Part shown: positions 33,373-41,580 of the stretch, in pieces | Numbering within the stretch: position 1 is the stretch's first letter | Layout: each line of letters starts with the position of its first letter | Assembly: GCF_001665625.1 (NCBI RefSeq) | Contig: NZ_LZSY01000093.1 | Span: forward strand, 1 to 54,837 | Length of the DNA: 54,837 nt | DNA from: Mycolicibacterium peregrinum | GTDB lineage: Bacteria > Actinomycetota > Actinomycetes > Mycobacteriales > Mycobacteriaceae | Direction: 5' to 3' | Notes under the pieces: generated by a model | The model's database searches: none | What the model saw: the letters and a program-made list of their open reading frames with translations, nothing else | Told to the model about the DNA's origin: nothing | Made by a program: the position numbers and the translations under genes

Positions 33373-35427
33373 TTACGCTGCGGCGTGCTTCGGGGCCTTC
33401 TTCGCCTGCTTCTTCGACTCCTTGACTTTCGCCTTGGCGTCGTCGGCTGTCTTGTCGATCTTCTTCGCGGTCTCCTTGCCGGCCTTCTCCACCTTGTCGG
33501 CGGTGTCCTCCGCGGCTTGACGCACCTTGGCGACCGTTTCCTTCACCGACTTCTTGAGCGGATTGTTCGCGTCGGTGGCGTGGCGGGACTTGGCCTTTGT
33601 CTTGGCCGATTCGGAGAGTTTCGTGACACTCTTGGAGAGCGCGGAGTCCTTCGACGAATCCTGTTCCAGACCAAGGTCGTTGAGCGCGTCCCTGAGGGGC
33701 GTCGGCTTGGCGCCGGCGGCCGTGTCGGTCGCTTCGACGCTCAGCGTCTTCAACTGCGCGCCGGCCGACGGGAGCGCATTGACGGACTGGGTGCCCGGCT
33801 TCTTGTCGGCCGTGGAGCCGTTGACCTTCAACATGTTGTCGATGGCGGTTTCCATCTGAGCGTTCATGTCATCGAGGGCATGGGTGACCGGGGCCAGACC
33901 CTTCTCGACGGCATCGAACATCGGGTCGGCGCCCTTCTGCACGGCCTCCAGGGCGTCAGAAAGGGCCTTGGCGACTGCCACCGACGCGGCGTTCTTCACG
34001 AGCGGCTCCAAGTTCGCGCCCGGCAGTTTCGCGACCCACGCGTCCGGGTTCAGGGCGTTGGCCTGGATGCCGTCGATCAGCGCGTCGAACACAATTTGGT
34101 TGGCCGCCAGTTGTTGTGTCGGAGTGAGCGGGGAGTGCCAGAAGTATGCCTGCTCACCGGCTTCGTTGAACGTGCGTTCCAGGGTATCGGGGTCGACGTC
34201 CTGGTAACCCATGTTCACCAGCTTGCGCAGGGCGGGCTCGATGCTGTCGGTCAACGGCGTCGGGATGTCAACGCCCGGAACGAGGTTGAGCAGATGCGGT
34301 GCCATCCGGAACGGCTCCAGCAACGGCAGATTGCCCGAGTCATACGTGATGTAGGTGGCGTTGCCTGGGAAGTCGAGGACGTTCACGTTGAAGAGTTTCA
34401 GCAAGTCGCCGAGGACAGGGATCATCTGCAGACCCTGGCCGCCGGTCGGGTCGATCATTACCTTCACGCCGTCACCGATGCCGGTGATCAGCCTCGGCAG
34501 CACATGGTTGCCGATGTTGTTGCCCTCGTCGGGCAGCAGGTAGGTGAGGAACACCCCGGCCGCGAGCGAGTTCGCCCAGGCCAGCGGGCTCAGCGTGGTG
34601 GGCACATCCGACAGCGGGTTGTAGGCCCAGGTGATGTCGAGGATCGAGGTGTTGAGCACCTTGGTCTGGTCGGCATTGGTGTAGCTGCCCGCGTCCGGCG
34701 TGGTGAGGTCCACTCCGAACAGGTTGGTGAGAGGCGTTGCCAGCGCGAACAATCCGCCACCAGGTCGACTGACGTTGTTGACGAAGATCAGCCACTGCCC
34801 CGTCACCCCGACGCCCCATTCCGGGTCATCGGACTGCACCGCGTTGATCATGTCGCGGTAGGCCATCGATGTGGTGAGGCCGCCCAGACTCTCCGACAGG
34901 ATGATGTCGCGGCGCTGATTCAGGACGGGTGCGTGTTTGGCGATCCAGTTGATGAACGCATTGTTATCGCCGAGCCCGAACATCTTGGAGAGCCCGGTGA
35001 AGGTGTAGTCCAGGTCGTTCACGGCGTTGTACACGTCGTCGGGCATCGGGCCCTTGACGCCGGCCTCGATGGGCGAGATTGCGTCCAGGAGATCCAGCAA
35101 TCCGATGACGGTCTCGGCCAGTGCGGTGTTGCCGGTCAGTCCTCCGGCTGTCCTGATCACGTTCTCCGGCGTGATCCCCAAAAGTTGAGCGGTCCAGAAG
35201 ATCGGACCGACGCCGTAGATCCCGACGATGTCGGGGATCTTTCCGATGTCGGAGTTTGATGCGGCGGTCAGCTCGACCTCGGCCTGCACACTGCGGTTGT
35301 GAGCCGCCAGCGCTTCCGGCGCGGACGACGCCACACCGGCGGTCAGCGCTGCTGTGGTGGCAACGACGGCGGCCGCGGTGGCTGCGGCTTTGGCCGTGTG
35401 CAGACGGAGAGGGGTGGGCTGTGACAT
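33373..35427 (-). CDS. Large secreted protein with Lys/Ala-rich histone-like tail
   Basis: The product has 684 residues from the ATG at 35425-35427; the in-frame extension upstream is rejected since the signal peptide begins here (basic start, then AATAAAVVATTAALTAGVA and an ALA-type cleavage near residue 42). The main part (50-450) is hydrophobic-patterned with many Asn/Asp/Leu (for example NAFINWIAKHAPVLNQRRD, LLPDEGNNIGNHVLPRLITG) and resembles no family I can name. The C-terminal 120 residues are strongly basic, with Lys/Ala/Glu/Asp heptads ending AKKAPKHAAA, like histone-H1-type or HBHA-type tails. Such tails bind polyanions (heparin, DNA, wall polymers); this is an analogy only. Confidence 0.85.
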   Translation of the reverse strand: MSQPTPLRLHTAKAAATAAAVVATTAALTAGVASSAPEALAAHNRSVQAEVELTAASNSDIGKIPDIVGIYGVGPIFWTAQLLGITPENVIRTAGGLTGNTALAETVIGLLDLLDAISPIEAGVKGPMPDDVYNAVNDLDYTFTGLSKMFGLGDNNAFINWIAKHAPVLNQRRDIILSESLGGLTTSMAYRDMINAVQSDDPEWGVGVTGQWLIFVNNVSRPGGGLFALATPLTNLFGVDLTTPDAGSYTNADQTKVLNTSILDITWAYNPLSDVPTTLSPLAWANSLAAGVFLTYLLPDEGNNIGNHVLPRLITGIGDGVKVMIDPTGGQGLQMIPVLGDLLKLFNVNVLDFPGNATYITYDSGNLPLLEPFRMAPHLLNLVPGVDIPTPLTDSIEPALRKLVNMGYQDVDPDTLERTFNEAGEQAYFWHSPLTPTQQLAANQIVFDALIDGIQANALNPDAWVAKLPGANLEPLVKNAASVAVAKALSDALEAVQKGADPMFDAVEKGLAPVTHALDDMNAQMETAIDNMLKVNGSTADKKPGTQSVNALPSAGAQLKTLSVEATDTAAGAKPTPLRDALNDLGLEQDSSKDSALSKSVTKLSESAKTKAKSRHATDANNPLKKSVKETVAKVRQAAEDTADKVEKAGKETAKKIDKTADDAKAKVKESKKQAKKAPKHAAA

Positions 35428-35982
35428 CAAAGCGCGCCGCCTTCGATATGTGATCTGGCTGACAAATGCTTGCACACTGTAACAACACATATTTGCCTCG
35501 TGGCAAATTTGCCAAGATGACGCCCGCGGGGGAAGTTGGAGGATGGCGGCGCTGCGGAATCCGTCGTCGCCCGACGCGCATCGCCGATGCGGCAGGATAT
35601 TTCACCCGCGGGCACGCGCGGGGCGTGGCGGACTCGGAACCCGCGAGTTCCGGTCGACGGCATTGCGGTCGGTGCAGCGTGGGGACGGAATTGAATGCAA
35701 CTTTGGAGGCGTCAGACGCCCGCCGGAACGCCGAGTGAAGGCATTTGCTACTGGGATCAACCGCTCGGTCGCCGGTTTGGGCGCTCCGACCTGAACGGCT
35801 GGGTACGCAGGAGGTGGCTGTTCGGGCCGCCGAAAGGGTTGTCGTTCAGTAATATTCGAGGTTCGGAGAACACTTGCGTTTCTCGAAATGGGCGCATTGA
35901 CTTATCGGTGCGCGCTTTCGTCCGCTCCGGAGTGAGCGGGTCCAGGGCCGCGGCCGGCCCTGGACCCTTAACTGCAATCAGC
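35428..35982. other. 555-bp non-coding stretch upstream of the Lys/Ala-tail protein
   Basis: No convincing gene: frames crossing this region lack a ribosome site and coding bias. It holds the overlapping palindromes at 35492-35513, which are close to the start of the secreted protein and probably control it. The remainder, up to the 3' end of the SnoaL gene, has AT-rich patches (for example around 35840-35880), possibly promoter remnants. I see nothing else in it. Confidence 0.4.
35492..35513. promoter_or_regulatory. Overlapping palindromes TTTGCC-TCGT-GGCAAATTTGCC
   Basis: TTTGCC-TCGT-GGCAAA (35492-35507) overlaps the perfect 12-bp palindrome GGCAAATTTGCC (35502-35513), 65 bp upstream of the secreted protein start. 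It looks like an operator with two alternative dyads. Confidence 0.5.
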
Positions 35983-36426
35983 TCAGGCGGGCGCTGCTTG
36001 TTGAGCGCCTGCGGGGATCAGGCCGAGCTGCTGCAGCATGCCGAGGGTGTCCCAGGTAACCCAGCTTTCGGCGATCTTGCCGTCTTCGATCCGGTCGACA
36101 TCGGTCAAGTTGATCCGACTGTGCTTGCCGGTGGCGGGCCGACCCATGATCTCGCCGGTGTTGTCGCCCTGCGCCTCGATCATCGTGCAGACGTAGTCGC
36201 CCTCGGCGAGTTGCATCTTGATGTCAAACCGCATGTTGGAGAACGACTTCCGATACATGCCCATGAGACTTCTCATGTGCTCGGGACCCCGCTGATCGCC
36301 GAACGGATCCTGCGTGTCGTGGAAGGCGGCAGTCGGAGCGACGAGATCGTCGAGCTCGCTGAGGTCGCCGGAGGCAAATACCTCCCATATGCGTCGGGAA
36401 ATCGCCTTGTTCTGATCATCGGCCAT
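35983..36426 (-). CDS. SnoaL-like polyketide cyclase / ester cyclase family protein
   Basis: The product has 147 residues from the ATG at 36424-36426 (MADDQNKAISRRIWEVFASG); an upstream extension of eight codons is less likely. It has the alpha+beta barrel of the NTF2/SnoaL superfamily, with LVAPTAAFHDTQDPFGDQRGP, MRFDIKMQLAEGDYV and TDVDRIEDGKIAESWVTWD. Family members bind or isomerise small hydrophobic molecules. The ligand is unknown. The other genes nearby on this strand (oxidoreductase, tandem SnoaL protein) suggest small-molecule metabolism. Confidence 0.88.
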   Translation of the reverse strand: MADDQNKAISRRIWEVFASGDLSELDDLVAPTAAFHDTQDPFGDQRGPEHMRSLMGMYRKSFSNMRFDIKMQLAEGDYVCTMIEAQGDNTGEIMGRPATGKHSRINLTDVDRIEDGKIAESWVTWDTLGMLQQLGLIPAGAQQAAPA

Positions 36427-36638
36427 GATTCCGGCCTTTCGGGGGGTCACCGCACGGCAGATAACGTCCGCACAGGAAACGGTAGAACTGCGGCCGCAGA
36501 TCCGACAGATACGCCTCGGGGTGTGCTGCCACTGGCAATTATCGGCCGCCCCGTCTGCATGGGCTGACCTGCGCTGTCCCCGATGCCGCCACTGCCGGAT
36601 GGCGTCGCTTCCGGTCGGTGCGGTTTCCGTCGACCGGG

Positions 36639-37586
36639 TCAGTTCTCGGGCTCGACGGTGAGCACGATCTTGCCGGTGGTGCGGCCATCGCCGATCACCT
36701 TCAGCGCCTGCGCCGCTTCGGATAACGGGTACTGCGCGCCGACATGTACCCGTAGCCGTCCGTCCGCCACGAGTCCGGCAATGGATTGCAGGCCGGCCGC
36801 GTCGGGTTCGACGAGGTAGTCGTAGGCGTGGACATTCAACTCGCGGGCCCGGTCGAACAGGCCGGGTGTCCAGGCGGCTTGGGCACTGACCAGGACGCCA
36901 CCCGGGCGGAGGCAGCGCAAGGCGTCACGGCCGGCCGCGCCGCCGAACATCTGGATCACGATGTCCACGTCGTTGACGACTTCGTGGACCGGAGTCGTGG
37001 TGTAGTCCACCGCTTCGTCGGCGCCCAGACCGCAGATGAAGTCGTGTTTGGCGGTGCGGGCGGTGCCGATCACATACGCGCCGTGTGCCTTGGCGATCTG
37101 CACCGCGAGGTGGCCCACGCCGCCGGCGGCGGCGGAGATCAGCACGCGCCGGCCGGGAGTCAGTCGGGCCACGTCGATGAGCATCTGCCATGCGGTGAGC
37201 CCGGCCAGCGGCAGTGAGGCAGCTTCGACGAAGCTCAGTCCAGTTGGGATGGGGGCGAAGTGGCGGGACGGCGCGGCCACGAACTCCGCGTAGCCGCCCG
37301 CCTGCCGGGGAAACCACGGCATGCCGAATACTCGGTCGCCGACGTGGAATCGGGTGACGCCGTAGCCCACCTCTTCGACCACACCAGCCACGTCCCAGCC
37401 GTGGATGAAGGGCAGGTCCAGCACGCGGTTGTAGGCCAGGCCTCCGCTTGTGTAGTAGTCCACCGGGTTGACTCCCGCAGCGTGAACCCGGACCTTCACC
37501 TCTGTGGGCGCCGGACGAGGTTCCGGCACCTCAACCAGGCGCACGGAGTCGGGGCCGTCCCATTCGTGCTGCATGATGGCGCGCAT
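36639..37586 (-). CDS. NADP-dependent quinone oxidoreductase-like MDR protein
   Basis: The 315-residue protein belongs to the zinc-independent medium-chain reductases. The N-terminal GroES-like domain has HAAGVNPVDYYTSGG and PFIHGWDVAGVVEEVG. The Rossmann domain has VLISAAAGGVGHLAVQIAKA with the AAGGVG nucleotide motif, and ALKVIGDGRTTGKIVL closes the fold. No zinc-binding cysteines are seen. Such enzymes reduce quinones or enones with NADPH. It is 15 bp downstream of the tandem SnoaL gene on the same strand, hence an operon, both probably under the divergent TetR with operators at 38486-38529. Confidence 0.9.
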   Translation of the reverse strand: MRAIMQHEWDGPDSVRLVEVPEPRPAPTEVKVRVHAAGVNPVDYYTSGGLAYNRVLDLPFIHGWDVAGVVEEVGYGVTRFHVGDRVFGMPWFPRQAGGYAEFVAAPSRHFAPIPTGLSFVEAASLPLAGLTAWQMLIDVARLTPGRRVLISAAAGGVGHLAVQIAKAHGAYVIGTARTAKHDFICGLGADEAVDYTTTPVHEVVNDVDIVIQMFGGAAGRDALRCLRPGGVLVSAQAAWTPGLFDRARELNVHAYDYLVEPDAAGLQSIAGLVADGRLRVHVGAQYPLSEAAQALKVIGDGRTTGKIVLTVEPEN

Positions 37587-37601
37587 GAATGTCTCCTCGG
37601 T

Positions 37602-38414
37602 TCAGCGACGGGGTGATGGAACGGAGGGCGCCACGGCCCGGGTATCGAATACGACAGTGGTTTCGGCACTTCGGGTTCCGTGTAACCGGAACCGGTCGAC
37701 GCCTGGCCATCGCCGCAGCTCGCCGCCGATCGTCCCGCGGCCTTCCCAGGCGAGCATGAGAAGGCCGTCGCGGTGGGCATAGTCGACCACCGACAACGTC
37801 AGATCGGGGATGAGTTGGACGGCGGCGCCCAGTCGGTCGGCGTACGCGCCGCGGCCGCGGAGTGGTTCGGTGGCGCCTGGCCAGTTGAGGATCACCTCGT
37901 CGGTGACGAGATCGTGAACCCCACTGGCGTCGCCGGGAGCCGCCCAGAACTTGGTCCAACCCGCGACGAACGTCTCGATCTCTGACTCGGCGGCCGGAAC
38001 GCCTACTTGCCGGTGCAGGATCCGAGTGTCGAAATACCCGGTGTCACTGGCCAGTTGGCCGTCGCGGAACGTGCAGACGAAGGTGACCGGAACGTCGATG
38101 CGGCTACCCGCCACAGTGGGTAGACCGAGAAGCTCGTCGCCGACCGTCCCGGTCATCCTGCCCCACGCCACCGCGGTGTCCTCGGCGAAAGCCGCGCCGT
38201 CGAACTGCCCCTGATAGTCGGGGATCGACCGGAACACCGCCTCGTAAAACGTCCTCAGTTGGTCGTGGCCCGAAACCTTTTGAGTGATACCGGAATCCCG
38301 GTAGCACCCATCGGGTGCGTACGCGGCGATGATCGCGTCCACATCATGTCGGTTCTTGGCCTCGGTATAGGTGCGCAAGGAATCCCGCAGTACGTCGATC
38401 TGATCAGTGTTCAT
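37602..38414 (-). CDS. Tandem SnoaL/NTF2-like domain protein
   Basis: The 270-residue protein contains two NTF2-like domains. The first (10-125) has RHDVDAIIAAYAPDGCYRD and the second (145-250) has TDEVILNWPGATEPLRGRGAY. Fused or duplicated SnoaL domains are usual in small-molecule isomerases or binding proteins. The substrate is unknown. It is the first gene after the TetR operators, diverging from the TetR gene at 38549. The quinone-reductase-like gene follows after 15 bp, so the two probably respond to the same effector. Confidence 0.88.
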   Translation of the reverse strand: MNTDQIDVLRDSLRTYTEAKNRHDVDAIIAAYAPDGCYRDSGITQKVSGHDQLRTFYEAVFRSIPDYQGQFDGAAFAEDTAVAWGRMTGTVGDELLGLPTVAGSRIDVPVTFVCTFRDGQLASDTGYFDTRILHRQVGVPAAESEIETFVAGWTKFWAAPGDASGVHDLVTDEVILNWPGATEPLRGRGAYADRLGAAVQLIPDLTLSVVDYAHRDGLLMLAWEGRGTIGGELRRWPGVDRFRLHGTRSAETTVVFDTRAVAPSVPSPRR

Positions 38415-38485
38415 CGAATCGTCCTCTCACTGGTGGGGTCTGCTGCCCTCAAGTCCGCTGCGCGGGCAGAGGCCGTGGAACTTGC

Positions 38486-38529
38486 ATACCTCGAGTATTA
38501 ACATACGTGGAGTATGTACCTCAAGTATG
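38486..38529. promoter_or_regulatory. Three consecutive TetR half-site palindromes in the divergent promoter
   Basis: ATACCTCGAGTAT (38486-38498), ACATACGTGGAGTATGT (38501-38517, a 17-bp palindrome) and TACCTCAAGTATG (38517-38529) repeat the pattern TAC-N5-GTAT. They fill the interval between the divergent SnoaL operon and the TetR gene, 20 bp from the TetR start. Symmetry and place strongly suggest the operators of that TetR. Confidence 0.8.
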
Positions 38530-38548
38530 AATCGTGTAGATTGGCGGC

Positions 38549-39151
38549 ATGCCCGGACCGCGCACCCAGGCCGAACGCACACGCGCAACCGTCGACCAGA
38601 TCCTGGTGGTGGCGCGCGAGCGGTTTGCCGCCGACGGTTACGACAACACGTTCGTCGATAACGTCGCCGAACGCGCCGGCATGACCAAAGGCGCGCTCTA
38701 CCACCATTTCGAGGGCAAGCGCGGCCTGTTCGCGGCGGTCTTCGAAAACGAACAGCGCGCGATAGGTGAAGCGGTCAACCACGCGGCCAGGGGCGCCAAG
38801 GGCAGCTGGCAGCGATTCCTTCGCGGCTGTCGCGGGTTCTTCGATGCGGTACTCGACCCCGGCGTTCAACGCATCACCTTGATCGACGCGCCCGCCGTTC
38901 TCGGCTGGGAATCCATGCGGGACCTCGAAGACGAACACGTCACGTCGCTGCTGCGGCTGGGGCTGAGCCAGGTGATCGCCGACGGTCACCTGCCCGAGCA
39001 GCGCGTGGAACCCCTCGCGCATCTCCTTCACGGCGCGATGTGCGAGGCGGCGATGACCGTCGCTCGGTCCGCGGACCCCGAGCGAGAAAGCCGGGATTCG
39101 TTTGCCGCACTTGAGAGATTGCTCAACGGCATCGCCGCACACGACAAGTGA
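38549..39151 (+). CDS. TetR/AcrR family transcriptional regulator
   Basis: The 200-residue protein has a standard helix-turn-helix (residues 28-55, NTFVDNVAERAGMTKGALYHHFEGK) and a C-terminal domain of the TetR_C type (GWESMRDLEDEHVTSLLRLG). It diverges from the SnoaL/oxidoreductase operon across the three-site operator at 38486-38529, so it most likely represses that operon and itself. The downstream deazaflavin-type oxidoreductase gene starts 11 bp after its stop and may be co-transcribed. Confidence 0.94.
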   Translation: MPGPRTQAERTRATVDQILVVARERFAADGYDNTFVDNVAERAGMTKGALYHHFEGKRGLFAAVFENEQRAIGEAVNHAARGAKGSWQRFLRGCRGFFDAVLDPGVQRITLIDAPAVLGWESMRDLEDEHVTSLLRLGLSQVIADGHLPEQRVEPLAHLLHGAMCEAAMTVARSADPERESRDSFAALERLLNGIAAHDK

Positions 39152-39161
39152 CCCGAAGAGA

Positions 39162-39635
39162 ATGACTGAGAGTTCTGCCCCGCAGGCTTATCTGCGGCTG
39201 CTGGTCAGGGCTGTGACGCCACTGGTCAAGACCGTGCTGCGGAGTCCGGCGCAAGGCTGTCTGAGCGGCACGATGATGATCCTCACCGTGACGGGCCGTC
39301 GGACCGGTCGAAGCTACGAGATCCCGGTCAGCTACATCGCTGACGGCGCCGTCCTCACGTGTATCACGGGGATCGACAACGCCTGGTGGAAGAACCTACG
39401 CGGCGGTGCCGATGTCGCCGTGTTGTTGCAGCGGAGCCACTTTCGCGGATACGCCGAGGCGTCGACCGGCGTGGCCAACATTCCGGTAATAGAGAGTTTC
39501 CTGGCGGCCAGGCCGCGGGATGCGCGGTTTCACCACGTGCGGCGGAGCAGGCACGGAAAGTTCGACGCGGATGACCTCACGCGAGCGGCACAAACGCGCG
39601 TGGTCATCCGCGTCCAACTCTGGCCGGACTGCTGA
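39162..39635 (+). CDS. Deazaflavin (F420)-dependent nitroreductase family protein
   Basis: The product has 157 residues from the ATG at 39162, preceded by GAAGAGA; the longer frame upstream lies within the TetR gene and is rejected. It is of the split beta-barrel F420-binding type (DUF385), with MMILTVTGRRTGRSYEIPVSYI and a central WWKNLRGGADVAVLLQ, the latter being the family signature. Mycobacterial relatives reduce nitro compounds, quinones or unsaturated lactones with reduced F420. It follows the TetR gene closely, so it may belong to the same effector response as the divergent oxidoreductase operon. Confidence 0.9.
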   Translation: MTESSAPQAYLRLLVRAVTPLVKTVLRSPAQGCLSGTMMILTVTGRRTGRSYEIPVSYIADGAVLTCITGIDNAWWKNLRGGADVAVLLQRSHFRGYAEASTGVANIPVIESFLAARPRDARFHHVRRSRHGKFDADDLTRAAQTRVVIRVQLWPDC

Positions 39636-39638
39636 ATC

Positions 39639-40406
39639 TCAGCCGATCCAATTCGGGGGGCGCTTCTGCAGGAACGCCATCATGCCTTCGCGGGCCTCAT
39701 CGGAGACGAACAGCTGCGCCGACTGCCGTGTCAGCGCTTCGGCATCCGCGTCGAACCGACGCAGGATCGAAGCTGTGGTCAACGCCTTCGACGCAGCCAA
39801 CCCCTGCGGGGAACCCTTTGCGATCTCGGCGGTCAGCGCGGCCACGGCCGCCTCGACGTCGTCCGCGGCCTGCGTGATCAGACCGATCTCGGCCGCCTCG
39901 GTCGGGCCGAACTTCTCGCCGGTGACGAAGTAGCGGCCCGCTGAGCGCGGCGACATCTTGGGCAACAGCGTCAGCGAGATGATCGAGGGCGCAACGCCGA
40001 TACGCGCCTCGGTCAACGCGAACGTGCTCTTCGGGCCGGCCACGACGAGATCGCACGCGCCGATCAGGCCCATCCCGCCGGCGCGCACATGGCCGTCGAT
40101 CGCGCCGATCACCGGAACCGGAAGCTCCAGGATGGTCCGCAGCGTCCGGGTCATCTCCCGGGCCCGGTCCACCGCAATCTCACCGGGGTCCTGACCAGCG
40201 GCCTCGCTGAGATCAGCTCCTGCACAGAACGTTCCGCCGGTGTGATCGAGGACCACCACCCGGACGCCGGGCTCATCGGCGGCGTCCGCCAGGCCCTGGT
40301 GCAACTGCTCCACCAGGGCCGTCGACAACGCATTGCGGTTGTGCGGGGAATCGAGTGTCAGACGCGCAACGGCGCCGTGAACCCGGTAGTGGACTAAAGA
40401 CGTCAT
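39639..40406 (-). CDS. echA7: Enoyl-CoA hydratase/isomerase family protein EchA7-like
   Basis: The 255-residue crotonase-fold protein is the last gene of the acyl-CoA operon. Family segments are HNRNALSTALVEQLHQGL, AGADLSEAAG (oxyanion loop) and RAGGMGLIGACDLVVAG. The first catalytic glutamate of classical hydratases, normally in GGGxEL, is not present (GGMGL). A glutamate in TEARIGVAP occupies the second position. It may therefore act on an unusual acyl-CoA, for example a glutaconyl type, or have another chemistry. Position corresponds to Rv0971c. The fadE12 stop is 16 bp upstream of its start. Confidence 0.9.
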   Translation of the reverse strand: MTSLVHYRVHGAVARLTLDSPHNRNALSTALVEQLHQGLADAADEPGVRVVVLDHTGGTFCAGADLSEAAGQDPGEIAVDRAREMTRTLRTILELPVPVIGAIDGHVRAGGMGLIGACDLVVAGPKSTFALTEARIGVAPSIISLTLLPKMSPRSAGRYFVTGEKFGPTEAAEIGLITQAADDVEAAVAALTAEIAKGSPQGLAASKALTTASILRRFDADAEALTRQSAQLFVSDEAREGMMAFLQKRPPNWIG

Positions 40407-40422
40407 CGTCAGTACGGCCTCG

Positions 40423-41580
40423 TCAGTAGGAGCGCGGCAGGCCGAGCGATGTCTGGGCGACGAAGTTCAGGATCATCTCCCGGCTCACCGGGGCGATGCG
40501 GGCCAACCGCGACGCGGTGACGGCTGCGGCGATGCCGTACTCCTTGGTCAGGCCGTTGCCGCCGAGGGACTGCACGGCCTGATCCACCGCACGCACCGAG
40601 GCCTCGCCTGCGGCGTACTTGGCCATGTTGGCGGCTTCCGCAGCACCGAAGTCATCACCGGCGTCGTACAGAGTGGCGGCCTTCTGCATCATCAGCTTGG
40701 CCAGTTCGACCTCGATGTGGGTCTGTGCCAGTGGGTGCGACAGGCCCTGATGTGAGCCGATCGGAACCTTCCAGACCTGGCGGGTCTTCAGATAGTCGGT
40801 CGCCTTGGCGATGGCCAGCCGGCCGGTGCCGACCGCCATGGCCGAACCCATGATCCGCTCGGGATTCAGGCCCGCGAACAATTGGGCGATCGCGGCGTCT
40901 TCCGAACCGACCAGTGCATCGGCCGGCAGTCGCACGTCGTCGAAGAACACCTGGAACTGGCTCTCCGGACTGATGATCTCCATGTCGATCGCAGTCCAGC
41001 TCAGGCCCGGGGTATCCGTCGGAATGACGAACAGTGCGGGCTTGAGATTGCCGGTCTTGTGGTCCTCGGTGCGGCCGACGACGAGCACGGCCTGGGCCTG
41101 GTCGATGCCGGAGATGAACGTCTTCTGGCCCTTGAGGATCCAATCGCTGCCGTCGCGACGGGCGGTGGTGGTGATCCGGTGGCTGTTGGATCCCGCATCA
41201 GGCTCGGTGATCGCGAAGGCCATCGTGATCGACCCGTCCGCGATGCCGGGGATCCAGCGCTTCTTCTGCTCCTCGGTACCGAACTTGGAGATGATCGTGC
41301 CGTTGATGGCGGGGGAGACCACCATCATCAGCAGCGCCGAACCACCGGCCGCCATCTCCTCCATCACCAGGGACAGTTCGTACATGCCGGCCCCGCCGCC
41401 GCCATACTCCTCGGGCAGGTTCACCCCGATGAAGCCGAGTTTGCCTGCCTCATTCCACAATTCGGTGGTGTGCTCACCGGCGCGGGCCTTCTCCAGGTAG
41501 TAGTCCTGCCCGTAGTTGGCGACCATCGCAGCCACCGCCTGGCGCAGCGCCTTCTGTTCCTCGGTTTCGATGAAGCTCAT
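40423..41580 (-). CDS. fadE12: Acyl-CoA dehydrogenase FadE12-like
   Basis: The 385-residue flavoprotein has the three-domain acyl-CoA dehydrogenase fold, with FAITEPDAGSNSHRITT (substrate and flavin loop), KTFISGIDQAQAVLVVG, and the C-terminal QSLGGNGLTKEYGIAAAV. The position of the catalytic glutamate of medium/short-chain enzymes (in YEGTSE) reads APVSRE, so the base must come from another residue, as in isovaleryl-type enzymes, or the protein differs. The ATG overlaps the accA2 stop by 4 bp, showing translational coupling. Order corresponds to Rv0972c. Confidence 0.93.
   Translation of the reverse strand: MSFIETEEQKALRQAVAAMVANYGQDYYLEKARAGEHTTELWNEAGKLGFIGVNLPEEYGGGGAGMYELSLVMEEMAAGGSALLMMVVSPAINGTIISKFGTEEQKKRWIPGIADGSITMAFAITEPDAGSNSHRITTTARRDGSDWILKGQKTFISGIDQAQAVLVVGRTEDHKTGNLKPALFVIPTDTPGLSWTAIDMEIISPESQFQVFFDDVRLPADALVGSEDAAIAQLFAGLNPERIMGSAMAVGTGRLAIAKATDYLKTRQVWKVPIGSHQGLSHPLAQTHIEVELAKLMMQKAATLYDAGDDFGAAEAANMAKYAAGEASVRAVDQAVQSLGGNGLTKEYGIAAAVTASRLARIAPVSREMILNFVAQTSLGLPRSY

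Noticed and set aside
33310..35259. 649-codon frame on the plus strand opposite the Lys/Ala-tail protein
   Set aside because: The minus-strand frame has a signal peptide, a plausible start and a structured composition. The plus frame is Gly/Arg/Val-rich complementary noise.
35695..36567. 290-codon plus-strand frame opposite the SnoaL gene
   Set aside because: It covers the antisense of a well-supported SnoaL gene and non-coding DNA, with no recognisable domain.
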